In this document: positions 8,426-18,679 of the stretch, in pieces
Numbering within the stretch: the stretch's first letter is position 1
Layout: every line of letters begins with the position of its first letter
From: Chara braunii
Lineage: Eukaryota; Streptophyta; Charophyceae; Charales; Characeae
Length of the DNA stretch: 36,437 bases
Assembly (NCBI GenBank): GCA_003427395.1
Contig: BFEA01000440.1
Location: 618,786 to 655,222, forward strand
Reading direction: 5' to 3'
The notes under the pieces: model-generated
What the model saw: only the letters and a program-made list of their open reading frames with translations
Database searches by the model: none
What the model was told of the DNA's origin: nothing
Made by a program: the position numbers and the translations under genes

Positions 8426-9482
8426 TGCAAATCATCGTGGACATATTTAGTAAGTATGCTAGGCTGATAGCCATGTCGGAGACAGGAAAAACCGAGTACG
8501 TTATCAAACTGTTCAAAGAGAACTGGGTAAGAGATTTTGGTCTGCCCAAGTCAATCGTGAGTGACAGGGATGTCAGATTTACAAGTGAGTTGTGGAAGGC
8601 TACTGCTACCGAACAGGGAAGGAACGCAGCTGCAGATGACTTCGGGTAATCACCCCGAGGCCAATTGAATCGTGCTGTCCAACACCTGTTGTGGCATTAC
8701 ATCAAGCCCAATCAGGTCGACTGGGACGAGAAGCTTGCTCTAATCGCGAGTCTGTATAACAATGTTGTGCAGAGCGCCACCGGAGTGAGCCCTAACAGTC
8801 TGCTACTGACCTTCAAACCTAGACTGCCTTTAGACTTCTTACTACCTGAAAATCAATCAACTGTAGCACCCGATACTTTAGAATTTGCATACCGATATGA
8901 TCAGAAGATGCAGCAGGTATGGAACAAATGCAGAAGGCTCAGGCGGCAATGATAGACTCTGAGAACAAACATCGCCGCCCGTTTACATTTCAGGTTGGGG
9001 ACAGAGTCTGGGTTAAGTCCTCAGAACTGGGATAGGAGCACGGGATTTCCCGTAAGCTCATGCCTCAGTACTTTGGGCCAGGGGAGGTCTTAGACATTGT
9101 CGGGACTGATCCAGATGGGCCATCTTATGTAATCCGGATGCCTGGTCATCTCCGCACTTATCTTGTCTTTCACACCTCCAAACTTGCACCTTTCAAGGAA
9201 ACAGACCAGTTTCCTTCTCGTCGCTCAATGCTGCCCCCAACCATCGAAGGAGAAGTGGATATCGATGATATCGTGGACCACAGGGAGCTGCCAATTCCAA
9301 GACCAACGGGCAGGGGACGTCCTCCGAAACCGAAGCTGCAGTACCGCGTTCGGTTCCGGCAACATATTGATCCAAAGGAGGACCGCTGGTTCACCAAGGA
9401 GGAACTCATGCAGACCGCTCCTCAAGTCGTAGCTCAATACGGAAAAGCTTTGCAGAAGGGAAAGCGTGAGATCATTGAAGAT
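8426..9482 (+). pseudogene. pol: element 1 pol: integrase core 3' part and chromodomain
   Basis: Starts in the core strand IIVDIFSKYA and includes the second catalytic Asp in IVSDRDVRFTS (~8555). Near 8634-8672 the frame breaks (stop 8647) and the segment that should carry the catalytic Glu (GQTE in relatives) is missing: HPEAN is followed directly by NRAVQHL. ORF 8665-8952 holds the rest of the core. A shift, and TAG ~9033 within the ..SELG region, follow. ORF 9060-9482 contains the GPY/F-like module (PQYFGPGEVL, PSYVIRMPG) and a C-terminal chromodomain-like segment (QYRVRF..DRWFTKEEL..QVVAQY, ~9341-9440) expected to guide integration to marked chromatin. Catalytically dead as read. Confidence 0.82.
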
Positions 9483-9511
9483 TAAACTTCTCAGAGGACT
9501 ACCGAAGTTAT

Positions 9512-9522
9512 GGAGGAGGGAA
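9512..9522 (+). promoter_or_regulatory. element 1 polypurine tract
   Basis: GGAGGAGGGAA abuts the TG start of the 3' LTR, as expected for the plus-strand primer of LTR retrotransposons. Confidence 0.8.
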
Positions 9523-10528
9523 TGCGAGGCTAAAGCCCCAATGTGCCCCTTTCACACCTAAGTGAAGGCAGGCTCGACGAGGGTCTGAGGGCCCTGAATT
9601 TTGGCCACCACGCAACTAAGGAAATTCAGGCAGTTGCGCAGCGCCAGTTGGTTGAGAGAACCTAGGCCCTGGGTTGCCTGTTTGCATGAATCAAAGGCAG
9701 GCCCTGGGCTGGATACGAGATGTGGGCCAGACGCAGGCCGATGACAGTTGGGCGCAAGCAACCACCACAGGCCCAGGGCCTGAGTTGTTTGGACTGGGCC
9801 TCAACCTACCGGGCCTACTGGAAGCTTCTTGGGAAAGGCCCAGCGCAGCTTGGGACAGAACGCAGGCAGGCCACTTCCATATAGCAAAGGGCCTGCCTCC
9901 GCATTCGACATTCGGGTGCTGGCTGCAAGCTGCCCAAGCGCTGCTGCGCTGAAGCTGACCAGCGCTCACGCGCTCACGGTCGAGCTGGAAGGAGCAGGCA
10001 GCCATAGCCGAGCTGCGCTGCTGTGAGCTGGGTGTGGCGCAGGGTGGTCCTTGGGTGCATGTGGCATCTGTGTGTNGAAGGAGCAGGCAGCCATAGCCGA
10101 GCTGCGCTGCTGTGAGCTGGGTGTGGCGCAGGGTGGTCCTTGGGTGCATGTGGCATCTGTGTGTTGGGGAACAAGGTTGTGAGTGAAGCGAGAGACATAC
10201 CTGGTGCTGGAAGCGTGCGGCATTGGCCGCTATCTGCTCGTACTTCGGGAGAGCTGTTATCGTCATCTTTGGCATTGTAGTCTTAGGCTAGATAGGATCT
10301 GCCATCTGTAGTCTGGGCGCCGAGCGCCAGATATGATATCAACATTGGTTCTTCATTGATGATGATTATGAGACTATTCCAGCATTGTCAATTATGAGCT
10401 TTTGGTGTGCTCTTATTTGGTGAAACTCGTGATGCAATTCTGCTATTGGTTCGAGGTCACGACTATCTGGTCTTATGTGTATAATGTTGTTTGATTGTTG
10501 ACGTTCGCTATTGCTCATCTTCCTTGCA
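9523..10528 (+). repeat. element 1 3' LTR
   Basis: Direct copy of 1935-2958, starting TGCGAGGCT and ending CCTTGCA. It lacks a 31-bp segment present near the start of the 5' LTR and has a short insertion near 10386. It shows the same 88-bp duplication around an N (N10076) as the 5' LTR. Confidence 0.9.
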
Positions 10529-10757
10529 AATGCGGTTCTATCTCGATTTTCCCCACCTCTCCTTGAAAACGTACAGATTTAGGCATAGGATGGTTTTTGT
10601 TTCGTCTTTTTGGGGGCCATTTCTCGACAGGGTTTAGTGTTCTATTCGAGCATCTTTCAACGTGGCCGCAGTGCAGCCGTACAATGTTCAAATCGGATGG
10701 AAGGAGCCGGTGCGTAGTCGAAACCTGGTCTAAACGCTCGTTAGCTGGACTTAGCCC

Positions 10758-11726
10758 CGGAACTGAACAGCAGGATAAAAAGCTTGGATATGAGCCGTCA
10801 AGATGAGGGATCTGCACGGTTGACAATCATACTAGATGTCTCAAATTTGAGCTTGTTCTGCTCGTAAGGGGATTTCTGTTTTCTTATCTTCCAACTGATC
10901 ATCCCGAGGGACATTCCGATTTATTTTAGTAAACTATGTGGTTTGTTGCGTTCGAAACCATATCTGCCTTGAGATATTATCATTAAACGGACCGGCCCCA
11001 AGTAATAGAAACGCTTGATTTCATTCATCTAGCTCGTTTTGATTCGAATGTGGTGTTTTTATTTCAACAGTGGTGTACCAACTGAGCAAGGCCCACTGGT
11101 GTGTAAGGGAATTCCGGTCTCAATGGGGACGAGAAGAAAACATGTTTCTGAATTTTATGTCTGCCTTCCCACTCGGCGCTCTGGCGACTGAGCCCCTCAC
11201 TGTCCTGACCGAGTGTTCTGGTGATGAGACCCTCTCACTTTGGACGATCCTTCGTTGGACGGCCTTCCATTCACGAGCCTCTCTCCTAGGAATCACGTCC
11301 TCGTGTTTTTGGATTATTCCGGACCCGTAGTATCTGACGTGTGAATGTGGTCCTTCTAACGGACTGGGTCGCTGGATCGCGGCCAGTTAAGGTAGTCCAA
11401 TATGGCATTGTTTGTGTACCTGGCTTGTTTCCCATCTTTAGGGCCTCTCCAAGCTGTCTCTCTTCTGTGTTGCTCGTGCCCGACACTTGCTGACTACTGT
11501 GTTTTGGCTGGTGTGTGAAAGCCGCCTGGTGTGGCTCCCCCTAACAGCACTGAAGTGAATTCTAGCGATTTCAGTACTGAGAGCTGGATCCAGTGCCTGA
11601 CAGTTCCCTTTCTGCCAGAAGAGCTCATGGGATCGCACGGCGACCGCCAACGTTTTCGACATGAGAAGTGGCAGTGTTTGCACATTGCCACAAAGTGGCG
11701 CTACTCGGCGGGGTGTAGCCCTTAGT
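10758..11726. other. no gene recognised
   Basis: Mixed-composition DNA. An open frame at 11070-11330 (86 codons, following an acceptor-like TTTCAACAG) shows no family motif and is not called as a gene. No repeats were matched elsewhere in the window. Confidence 0.4.
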
Positions 11727-11730
11727 TTAA

Positions 11731-11920
11731 ACCACCAGTACTTCGCCCAACTATTGAACCCCAGCGTGACAATGCTCTGCACGTGTCATAAAAAAACAAA
11801 CCAGTGCAGCCCTGATTTTCGCTGGTGCCGCCAGCCATTTTGGTCTGGTAACCAACCCTTGAAAGTTGTGCCCGTATACGCCGAGCATTTTTTTTTCAAG
11901 CGGGGAAAGATACTGGTGGT
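11731..11920. mobile_element. TTAA-flanked MITE-like element A
   Basis: Perfect 10-bp terminal inverted repeats (ACCACCAGTA ... TACTGGTGGT) followed inward by similar CTTCGCCC / GGGGAAAGA blocks. TTAA flanks both sides (11727-11730 and 11921-11924), the target duplication typical of piggyBac-type transposition. 190 bp, no ORF, so non-autonomous. The family assignment is inference from TTAA and termini only. Confidence 0.65.
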
Positions 11921-11924
11921 TTAA

Positions 11925-12096
11925 ACCGCTAGTACCTTGCCCCAGCCTTGCAGAAAGTTCTTTTCGCCACAAGCAAAACTCGGAGGTGTGGCACGGCCAG
12001 GGGCGCCGTTGAAAATAAAAATCAGGGGCCTCTGAAGTGGTGCGGGTTTCATGCTGACACCTGCGGGCCTATGTGTGGTGTACTGGTACTGGTGCT
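11925..12096. mobile_element. TTAA-flanked MITE-like element B, abutting element A
   Basis: Begins ACCGCTAGTACCTTGCCCC directly after the TTAA that ends element A and finishes GGTACTGGTGCT before TTAA 12097-12100. The termini are imperfect inverted copies (about 8 of 12). The two elements therefore share one TTAA. 172 bp, non-coding. Confidence 0.55.
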
Positions 12097-12100
12097 TTAA

Positions 12101-12511
12101 GTTTGGCAGATCCCCGCCCGGTGAAGAAACATGGGGCTCCACCTATGGATAGTTTAGGTAGGAATTAGGAAACAAGAGCTAGAGCCCCTTCAACGCCTAC
12201 CTCCCCTGAAGGCAGGCTGCCTCCAAAGACACTACTCACCACATGCACAGAAGATGATGATGTATCTTTCCATGTTCTTACTGAAGATTCATTCTCATTT
12301 TGCACATTTGTCGAGTAGACAAGCCAGGCCCAACAGCTGAGTCTTCCCAACAGCTGAGTCTTCCCATGGCCTCCTGTACCAAATACTTGGCGTATGAGAC
12401 CACCTTCCCCCCCCCCAAAGTAATCACCCCCCATTCTGCAGGCCTTTGGGGGGAAACGAAAGACACTGAAAAAAAAAACAGCTTTTCGGTAGACGACGAC
12501 TTTTCTCCCAA
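12101..12511. other. no gene; contains a dispersed repeat block
   Basis: 12255-12315 (minus strand) matches 34955-35015 (plus strand), sharing CAAAATGAGAATGAATC and AACATGG. An 18-bp tandem repeat with core CAACAGCTGAGTCTT lies at about 12329-12364. No coding gene is supported. Confidence 0.45.
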
Positions 12512-12611
12512 TTAAACCACCACTATCCCCACTGTCCTAAAGTCAGGGGGATCGGTAGCACAGGTTGAAGAGGGCTACCGGTAACATTGTGGGGAGAACC
12601 AGGGGAGTGGC

Positions 12612-13111
12612 AGAAAATGCATAGAATTGCCAATGTGATTTATTTCGTGGTTTATATGATCTTTTTTTTTTTTAATATTTTTCCTGGAAAGATCACGACC
12701 AAATCTACGGACCCTCCAATTTTCAGATTTCTTGACACATTCGTTTGATCGTGAAAAGTCGCTGAAGTTGAGGTACGTTTCCCGTTGGCCCACATGTGGT
12801 AGAGCGGTAAAAATGGAAAATGAGATGAATTGGCGCGGCATTTATTGCATGGTCTAGAATATATTTTTTTATTTTGAAAAAATATATTTCCTATCAAGAC
12901 CATGACGAAATCCCGAGACCCTATGATTTTTAGAGATTTTGAGTAATTTTTCTGAGCACAAAAAATCGTGGACGTTGGGGTACTCTTTCCGTTGGCCCTC
13001 ACTTTGTAGAGTGGTAAAATGGAAAATGTGAGGAATAAGGGCGGCATTTGTTTCACGATCATTTTTTTTTTTCTTGGTATTTTTCCTGGAAAGAGCACAA
13101 CCTAATCCACA
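12612..13111. repeat. tandem array of ~200-bp units inside element D
   Basis: Diverged units begin at about 12612, 12812 and 13021 (shared GAAAATG ... GGCATTT, then TTTTCCTGGAAAG or a variant, then ATCGTG/GATCGTGAAAA...AAGTTG). The third unit is split by the insert at 13112-13804 and resumes at 13805-13866. Runs of T mark each unit. Non-coding. Confidence 0.75.
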
Positions 13112-13804
13112 GGGGCCTGGACCCACTAGCGAAGTATTCTACGATGTGTGACGCAATTTTAGGGCTTTTTGGAAAAGACGAAGTGTTTTTTTTATTTTCA
13201 TGAATGGATCGTTTTGAACGAAGTTTTCTGATTGAAAATGAATTGAAATGGCACATAAAACAAAGAAGAACAACTGTGCACTCGAATTCATGGGTTGGTA
13301 CGATCTCCTTCACGTAAGTCTTCATAGTGATGTAGGGTGGCAATAAAATGTGTCCACGAACACAGCCACGAGAATGAACAAGTAACGGGTATGGGGATAC
13401 ATTCATCACCATGTATCTCATGAGGCCTCTAACAGGCCATCCGACAGATGTGGAGGCGTTCCTGTCAGATCCACCACGATATTTGAATTTCATATTTCAA
13501 GTTCGATTTGTCAGAGCCAAAAAAAAAAAACACGAAGTTTGGAAATCAACCCCCCCCTTTCAGGTCCATAAAATCCAGACTTCCTGCCCACGCAAAGCCA
13601 CGAGCTATCATGTCCAAGTTTGTTTTTTTGTTTTTTTTTATGCATCTCATTGGACGGAGGTGGGCATGTTTACAGTCCCTGCTTGGAAACTACGAGGCTG
13701 TCGAGATCCAATGCATTCGACGGCCGTATTGCGTCACTCGTGGCCGCACGTGATTGAAATCCTGAATGGAGTGGTAGAATACTTCGCTAATGGGTCCAGG
13801 CCCC
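13112..13804. mobile_element. foldback insert with 29-bp TIRs
   Basis: 13112-13140 (GGGGCCTGGACCCACTAGCG then AAGTATTCT) and 13776-13804 are inverted copies with one mismatch in 29. The insertion is supported by the tandem array: the third ~200-bp unit stops at 13111 and continues at 13805. No target duplication longer than one or two bases is visible. No transposase-like ORF; the frames within have no recognisable motif. The termini resemble those of the tRNA-bearing element at 745-1073. Confidence 0.75.
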
Positions 13805-13888
13805 AGGATCTCAAAATTTTAGATCTTTTCATTAATTCTTTCGAGCGTGAAAAATCGCCAAAGTTGGCGATTGAAAATTGAAGGACCC

Positions 13889-16507
13889 TGATCTACAAAA
13901 TGCTCGCGAAGGCCCTGGCAAATCGATTGCTCCCAGTCTACGAAGATATTATCCACCCGACGCAAACCGGGTTCATTAAAGGGCACAGGATACAGGATAA
14001 CATACTATTAGTAAATGAACTACTTAAACTAACAAGACAAGACAAACAAAATGCGGCAATAGTCTTTATAGACTTTGAAAAAGCCTATGACCATGTGGAC
14101 TGGCTCTTTTTTGGCAAATGTATGGAAAAAATGAATATAGGGCCAGTCTTCCGGCGGTGGACTGAAATACTAAATTACAACGCAACCACTTGTGTCCAGG
14201 TAAATGAAAGAATAGCACCGACCTTTTCGCTGCAACGGTCGGTTCGCCAAGGCACCCTTTCTGTTCATTACAGTAATGGAGGCATTGGCAGCAAACCTTC
14301 GGGCCAACAAAGACCTCAGGAAACTGCAGATCTCGCCCGTACCAAAAGAAGCAATCCCGATCTATTCGATGTTCGCAGATGACCTGACACTCATGGTCGA
14401 TGCCACAGCAACAGACATGGAAGAGATCATGCTTTTATTTAACCGGTTCACAGCAGTCTCAGACATGACTGTCAATTGGGGAAACAAAACCCTGGGATGG
14501 TGGATCCACCACCAAGGGATGCGCCCCCCGGAGCTTCCACAGGTCAAATGGCTCCCGGAAACGACACCGGTCAGAGTGCTGGGAATCATGCTCACGACAC
14601 TTGGTAAGCCTGCATCAAACGATGAATGGATCCTGAAACCCGCGCTAGAGAAATTGTCCCACTGGAAAGACCGACACACCTCCCTTGTTGGAAGGGCATT
14701 AGCGATCAACAGTGTAATACTAGCGGCTCTCTGGTACAAATCCGCAATTTGGACCCTCAGTAAGGACGCCGTCAGGTCACTAAAACGGCAGGTGACAACC
14801 CTACTATGGAGAGGCAATGAAGAACTGCAAAATGTCATGAATAGGGCAGCCTGGCAATCAGTGATCCAACCCAAAGAAAAAGGGGGCCTGGGGATCCTAG
14901 ACCCAGAAACTCAGATTAAAGCCTTGGCAATTCAATGAATCAAGAGATCACTCTTTGCTCAACATCTCCCATGGCGGGCCCTTGCTCTAGAACAAATAGC
15001 TAGACTTGCTCCCCAGACACCGCAAGGAATTAACCCACTAATCTGGTTGGAAGACCTTTGTTGGACAGTGCCTTAGTCTCGCCGAAACGGGCAAGCTCCG
15101 GGACGGGACACAACCCGTTCGGATTTGGCCAGGGACGACTTCTGGGCCCGGGTTGCGAAAACCTGGCACCAACTGCCGCTACCCGACAAGTTCCCACCAA
15201 CCAGGTGGGAAGAGGTGGCGTGCCAACCCCATTTCAACAACAGAAGAATAACAGACCGGAACAACAGAGTGTATTGCAACTCAAGTACCCCGTGGAGCAG
15301 TTGGGTCAAAAGAGGCATAACCATAATAAAGGATATATGGGACCCGCGAGTGGCAGACTGGTAATCTGCACAGCAACCAAGGACCACACTAAGGTACTGC
15401 CACAACGTCGAAGAGCACATTGAAACCTTGATCTTTGCTATTCCCCTAGATTGGGTCCGTATCCTGCGCAAAGGGCCAAGGCTGACAGAAGGGGACTGGG
15501 GAACAGTCTCGGGGGGTCCGGAGAGTGTAGGCAATGTGATAGAGGTGCAGGCGGACGAAACCCTGACCAACCTCTTCCATATGGGCAAAAACAATGTGCT
15601 GACCCGATTTGATCCAGACGTGGTGAGATGGCACAGGAATTTAGAACTGCAAAGAATCCGTGTGCTGCGGGACAAATATGCATGGATTGCATATCAGCCA
15701 GACACTCCTATAGTCGAACTCCCCTTTGACCCCGAGGAATGGCAGTGGTCCCGCCCGCAAAAACGCAAGACGGAAGAGTGTTTAAAATTATACACCTTGA
15801 CGGTGAAGGCCTCCTATCGTCTGTTGCGCCCAAAAGTGAACATAAAAGAAACGGTAAAGGCCCGATGGAGAGCTCATCTGAATGTAGGGACAGAGGCGAT
15901 CCGCCCGATTCGATGGTTCGCTGCCACAAGGTCTAGGCCAGCGAAGATGGCTTCGCTGCAATGGCAGATAAAACATCGCTGCCTAACCACAAATGACTGG
16001 CTAATAGATCGTACATATCTAGAGTAGAAGGGTCGGGCGCTACCGTGGTGCAGATCGTGCCACACCGCCTTCCCCTTCCGCAGAATCCCGAAAACTAAAG
16101 AGCATATATTCATGCAATGTTCGGGCGCGGTGCTCACGTGGCGATGGTGGGACAGGATCTGGACCAAGTTGGATATTGGCTCCAACTGGCCATGGGACTA
16201 GAGAGCCATACTATGTGAAACATGGTCCTCCCCCATTGACAAGGTTTTCAAAAATAATATGTTCAGATTGGGGACGAGAGCAGTCATGTGGGCCCTCTGG
16301 AGAAAACACTGCATCCACACAATAGAGGGGGTCCGCATAGCCGGGGAAGAGGTAACAGACATGATAAAACAATATATCCAACAAGAACTCAGAGTACAGT
16401 GGCAAAAAGTCAAAAACCAGCTTGAGCTGTTTCATACATTAAAGGACATAACGCAAACAATTCAGCAGTTCTTCGGGGACTGGTTGGGCAATGCGAACGG
16501 GGGTTAG
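13889..16507 (+). pseudogene. LINE reverse transcriptase ORF (C-terminal part, degraded)
   Basis: Encodes non-LTR reverse transcriptase. Early fingers/palm motifs are LIYKMLAKALANRL, HPTQTGFIKGHRIQDNI and FIDFEKAYDHVDW (~14068-14106). After SVRQGT (~14245) a deletion and frameshift break it. The second frame from ~14276 has the active site FADDLTLMVD (~14370), thumb, and a C-terminal zinc-binding reverse-transcriptase region (CRSCHTAF...HIFMQC, ~16050-16120). This frame runs to 16507 interrupted only by in-frame stops at 14936 (TGA), 15074 (TAG), 15362 (TAA), 16025 (TAG) and 16199 (TAG). No RNase H was recognised. The type resembles plant L1-like LINEs. Confidence 0.85.
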
Positions 16508-17151
16508 ATCGCATTCGTCCGATGGGAAGGCAAGCCTGCCTAGGAGTGCGATCGAGATGAGTTCAGAAGAGATTACTCCATCTACTTCAGAGACTGGACT
16601 ACGGTGGGACAGGAGATACCACTATGACCACCCACAGATTTCCCCGACCCGTTTTCACCACACCAACTGGCGATGGTCTACAAGCAACGGTATGGTGCAG
16701 AATGAGAAAAGCCTCACACAGGACCATGAAAGAAGCGGCGTGACACATGGAAACATCGGCAATGATTCATAGCGGCCAGCTCAGCTATTTGGCTGTAAAA
16801 AAGACCCATTTAAGGGACGCTGGACCCGGTTTCCAGCAACAAAAGGGACTGGGGCTCATGGCGGGAGGGAGGAACTAGTGCGTAGCAATAGGCATCTGGC
16901 GACGGTTTCAAGGTGAAGAGGTTCCCCCTTCCCTGCTTCCTGCTCAGTCAATCCCCTGGAGGTCAGGGTAATCAATGCTGGCAGGAATCTCTCACAAAGG
17001 ATTTTTCTGACAGAGTCCAAAATCAATCTGTATATGGGACGCTGGGCCCGTTTCCCAGTAGGTGATGCTCCCCACCAATAGATGGAGCCTCTCCCCAGGT
17101 GCTAGTGGTGTCTGCTCTTATCAGCACCACTAAAAATGATGGGGGGGGTTT

Positions 17152-17184
<33 letters not shown>
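13889..17184 (+). mobile_element. 5'-truncated LINE retrotransposon with poly(A) tail
   Basis: Non-LTR retrotransposon starting inside the RT domain and ending in 32 A residues (17153-17184). The target duplication TGAAGGACCC is at 13879-13888 and 17189-17198, so both ends are defined. There is no endonuclease domain, consistent with 5' truncation during target-primed reverse transcription. The 3' untranslated part (16508-17152) contains a GGGACGCTGG.CCCG repeat at 16814 and 17036. Confidence 0.9.
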
Positions 17185-17186
<2 letters not shown>

Positions 17187-17290
17187 AGTGAAGGACCCGT
17201 CTGCACCTTCTGGTCGCCACCCTACCGTTTTCTGCAGCCCTAACTTTCCGGGAATCCTGCTTTAGGACGGCTGGGGTAGGGGTGGTTTAA

Positions 17291-18500
17291 GTCCGTGGAG
17301 CAAAACTCTTGTGCTCCACCGGTGTTCTTTCGAGAGTTTCCCCTTTTCAAATTGAGTAGGGTGCTGAATCTGGGATAATCCGTGGGCGTGAGGCTCCACT
17401 GCCCAGGGATTTCGTTACTTTTGGGCAACTTTTCGAGCCTCAATGCTGTCATCTCAGGGGCAGTACCGGATCGGGTGGCCTCAGTGCAGTTGCAGCTTGA
17501 ACGGACCTGCAAAAGATACGGTGCTTAACCGTTTTCAAGTTGAGGACCTGTGAATCAGCAATGGATCATGGGCAAGTGAGGAGAACTGATTTTCAGTGAA
17601 GAAAGGCAAAATCAACATAAGGAAATTTTGTTAAATTGGGCAGTGGAGCCCCCAACTCAAGGAAACTCCTCTAAGTAGGTCGGTGGAGCATGACAAAGCT
17701 TGCGCTCCACAGACTAATGTGGTTGCCCTCTCCCGTAATAACTATTGAGGGCCGACAGCCCACAAATTTCTTGACTCTTTAGGAAAGCTGCAGTACAACC
17801 ATCATCTCAGGGGCAGTACTGGATTCAATGGCCGAGTCCACTACCGGGTTTCCTAGGGGGAAGCTACACTCAAGAGTGAGCTGTGTTTAGTTTATCGTGC
17901 CCCAAATTTGCCCCGGCTGCTGTGGTCCACAGGCAGCCGACTTTTCCAAAGTCATTGCCGGCCATTCCAACTTTAAAAAACAAAATTCCCGTTAACAAGG
18001 CACAATTGTAGGAAGCGTACGGGCCACTATAGTCTACAGGAGCACCCAAATTCATCCGACTGGAAAAGTTTGTACTCTATTTTTTTCTGTGGCCGATAGC
18101 TGGGCCAAGTACTGGTGGTTTAAGCTACAAGCGCATGCCAACCTCTTTTTTTTGAGGCACATTCAGGCAATGCAAAGCTTTATGCAGACAGCCAGGCAAA
18201 CAGATCCAGTAGGCTAAACTCCAAAGGACGCTGGCCAAGCTGCGTTGGAGAAAATAGCTGGGAAGCGTTCTGGTGGTTTGAATCAGTGGAGCACAAGCCT
18301 AAATTTCAAATGGGAGCATGGTTAAAGAGGGCTTCTTTTTCCTGTGGGGCCAAATCAATGTGTCCGCCCTCGCCTACCTTGTGGTCTTGCATTCATGGTC
18401 TGTGCCGTGCTGGATGTCATACAAATGGCACTTCCCCACATAGTTAAAGGCAGTAGTACGTGACACACAGTTTCTCTGCGGATCTTTGGAAATAAAAGAA
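17291..18500. other. repeat-derived DNA, no gene
   Basis: Contains two related segments: each has a GTGGAGC...GCTCCAC hairpin (17295-17318 and 17682-17711), followed about 130-150 bp later by CATCTCAGGGGCAGTAC (17450 and 17802). Right-end-like motifs of the TTAA group occur at 18098-18123 (GGGCCAAGTACTGGTGGTTT) and 18257-18282 (mutated to TTTGAA). The block GTCATACAAATGGCAC at 18416 recurs at 20228. No coding gene seen. Confidence 0.45.
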
Positions 18501-18561
18501 GTTGAGTTTAGGTTTCCCGGATTTGTCATAAAAACCTAAAGCCTGTGTGTCCGATTTTGAA

Positions 18562-18603
18562 TTCAACGCGGGTTCCGCGTTGAAAAATTCAACGCGCGTT
18601 GAA
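18562..18603. repeat. CGCGTTGAA palindromes
   Basis: Hairpin 18562-18584 has a perfect 10-bp stem (TTCAACGCGG / CCGCGTTGAA) with a 3-nt loop. It is followed by the perfect 16-bp palindrome TTCAACGCGCGTTGAA at 18588-18603. Related TTAACGCGGATTCAACGGG repeats occur at about 19973-20047. Confidence 0.8.
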
Positions 18604-18679
18604 TTCGCGTTAAACTCCCGTTCAAACGTGAATTAACGAGGTTCGGGATGATTTTTTTCTTGGGCTAAAAATTATCCAA

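Larger units (their letters stand above)
1935..10528 (+). mobile_element. chromovirus element 1: defective Ty3/gypsy LTR retrotransposon
   Basis: An 8.6-kb element bounded by direct repeats of 1024 bp (1935-2958) and 1006 bp (9523-10528) that begin TG and end CA. A tRNA-Met-type primer site follows the 5' LTR and a polypurine tract precedes the 3' LTR. AATG (1931-1934) and AATG (10529-10532) flank it as a 4-bp target duplication. Gene order is gag, zinc knuckle, protease, RT, RNase H, integrase and chromodomain, the Ty3/gypsy chromovirus order. It cannot move by itself: the RT palm is deleted, the protease site is damaged, the integrase is interrupted and frames are broken. The LTR copies differ by a 31-bp indel and scattered changes. 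Confidence 0.92.
12516..17286. mobile_element. TTAA-flanked TIR element D, with nested insertions
   Basis: Left end 12516 reads ACCACCACTATCCCCACTG then TCCTAAAG..CAGG. The right end (to 17286) is CCTGCTTTAGGACGGCTGGG then GTAGGGGTGGT, its inverted copy. TTAA lies on both sides (12512-12515 and 17287-17290). Removing the LINE (13889-17198) and the foldback insert (13112-13804) leaves about 770 bp, mostly a ~200-bp tandem array. The termini match elements A and C, so they form one group. No transposase is present. Confidence 0.6.

Noticed and set aside
12652-13126. Lys/Phe-rich minus-strand ORFs
   Set aside because: They arise from the AT-rich tandem array.
14362-14874. 170-residue minus-strand ORF opposite the LINE RT
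   Set aside because: Shadow of the real RT frame, which carries the FADD motif.
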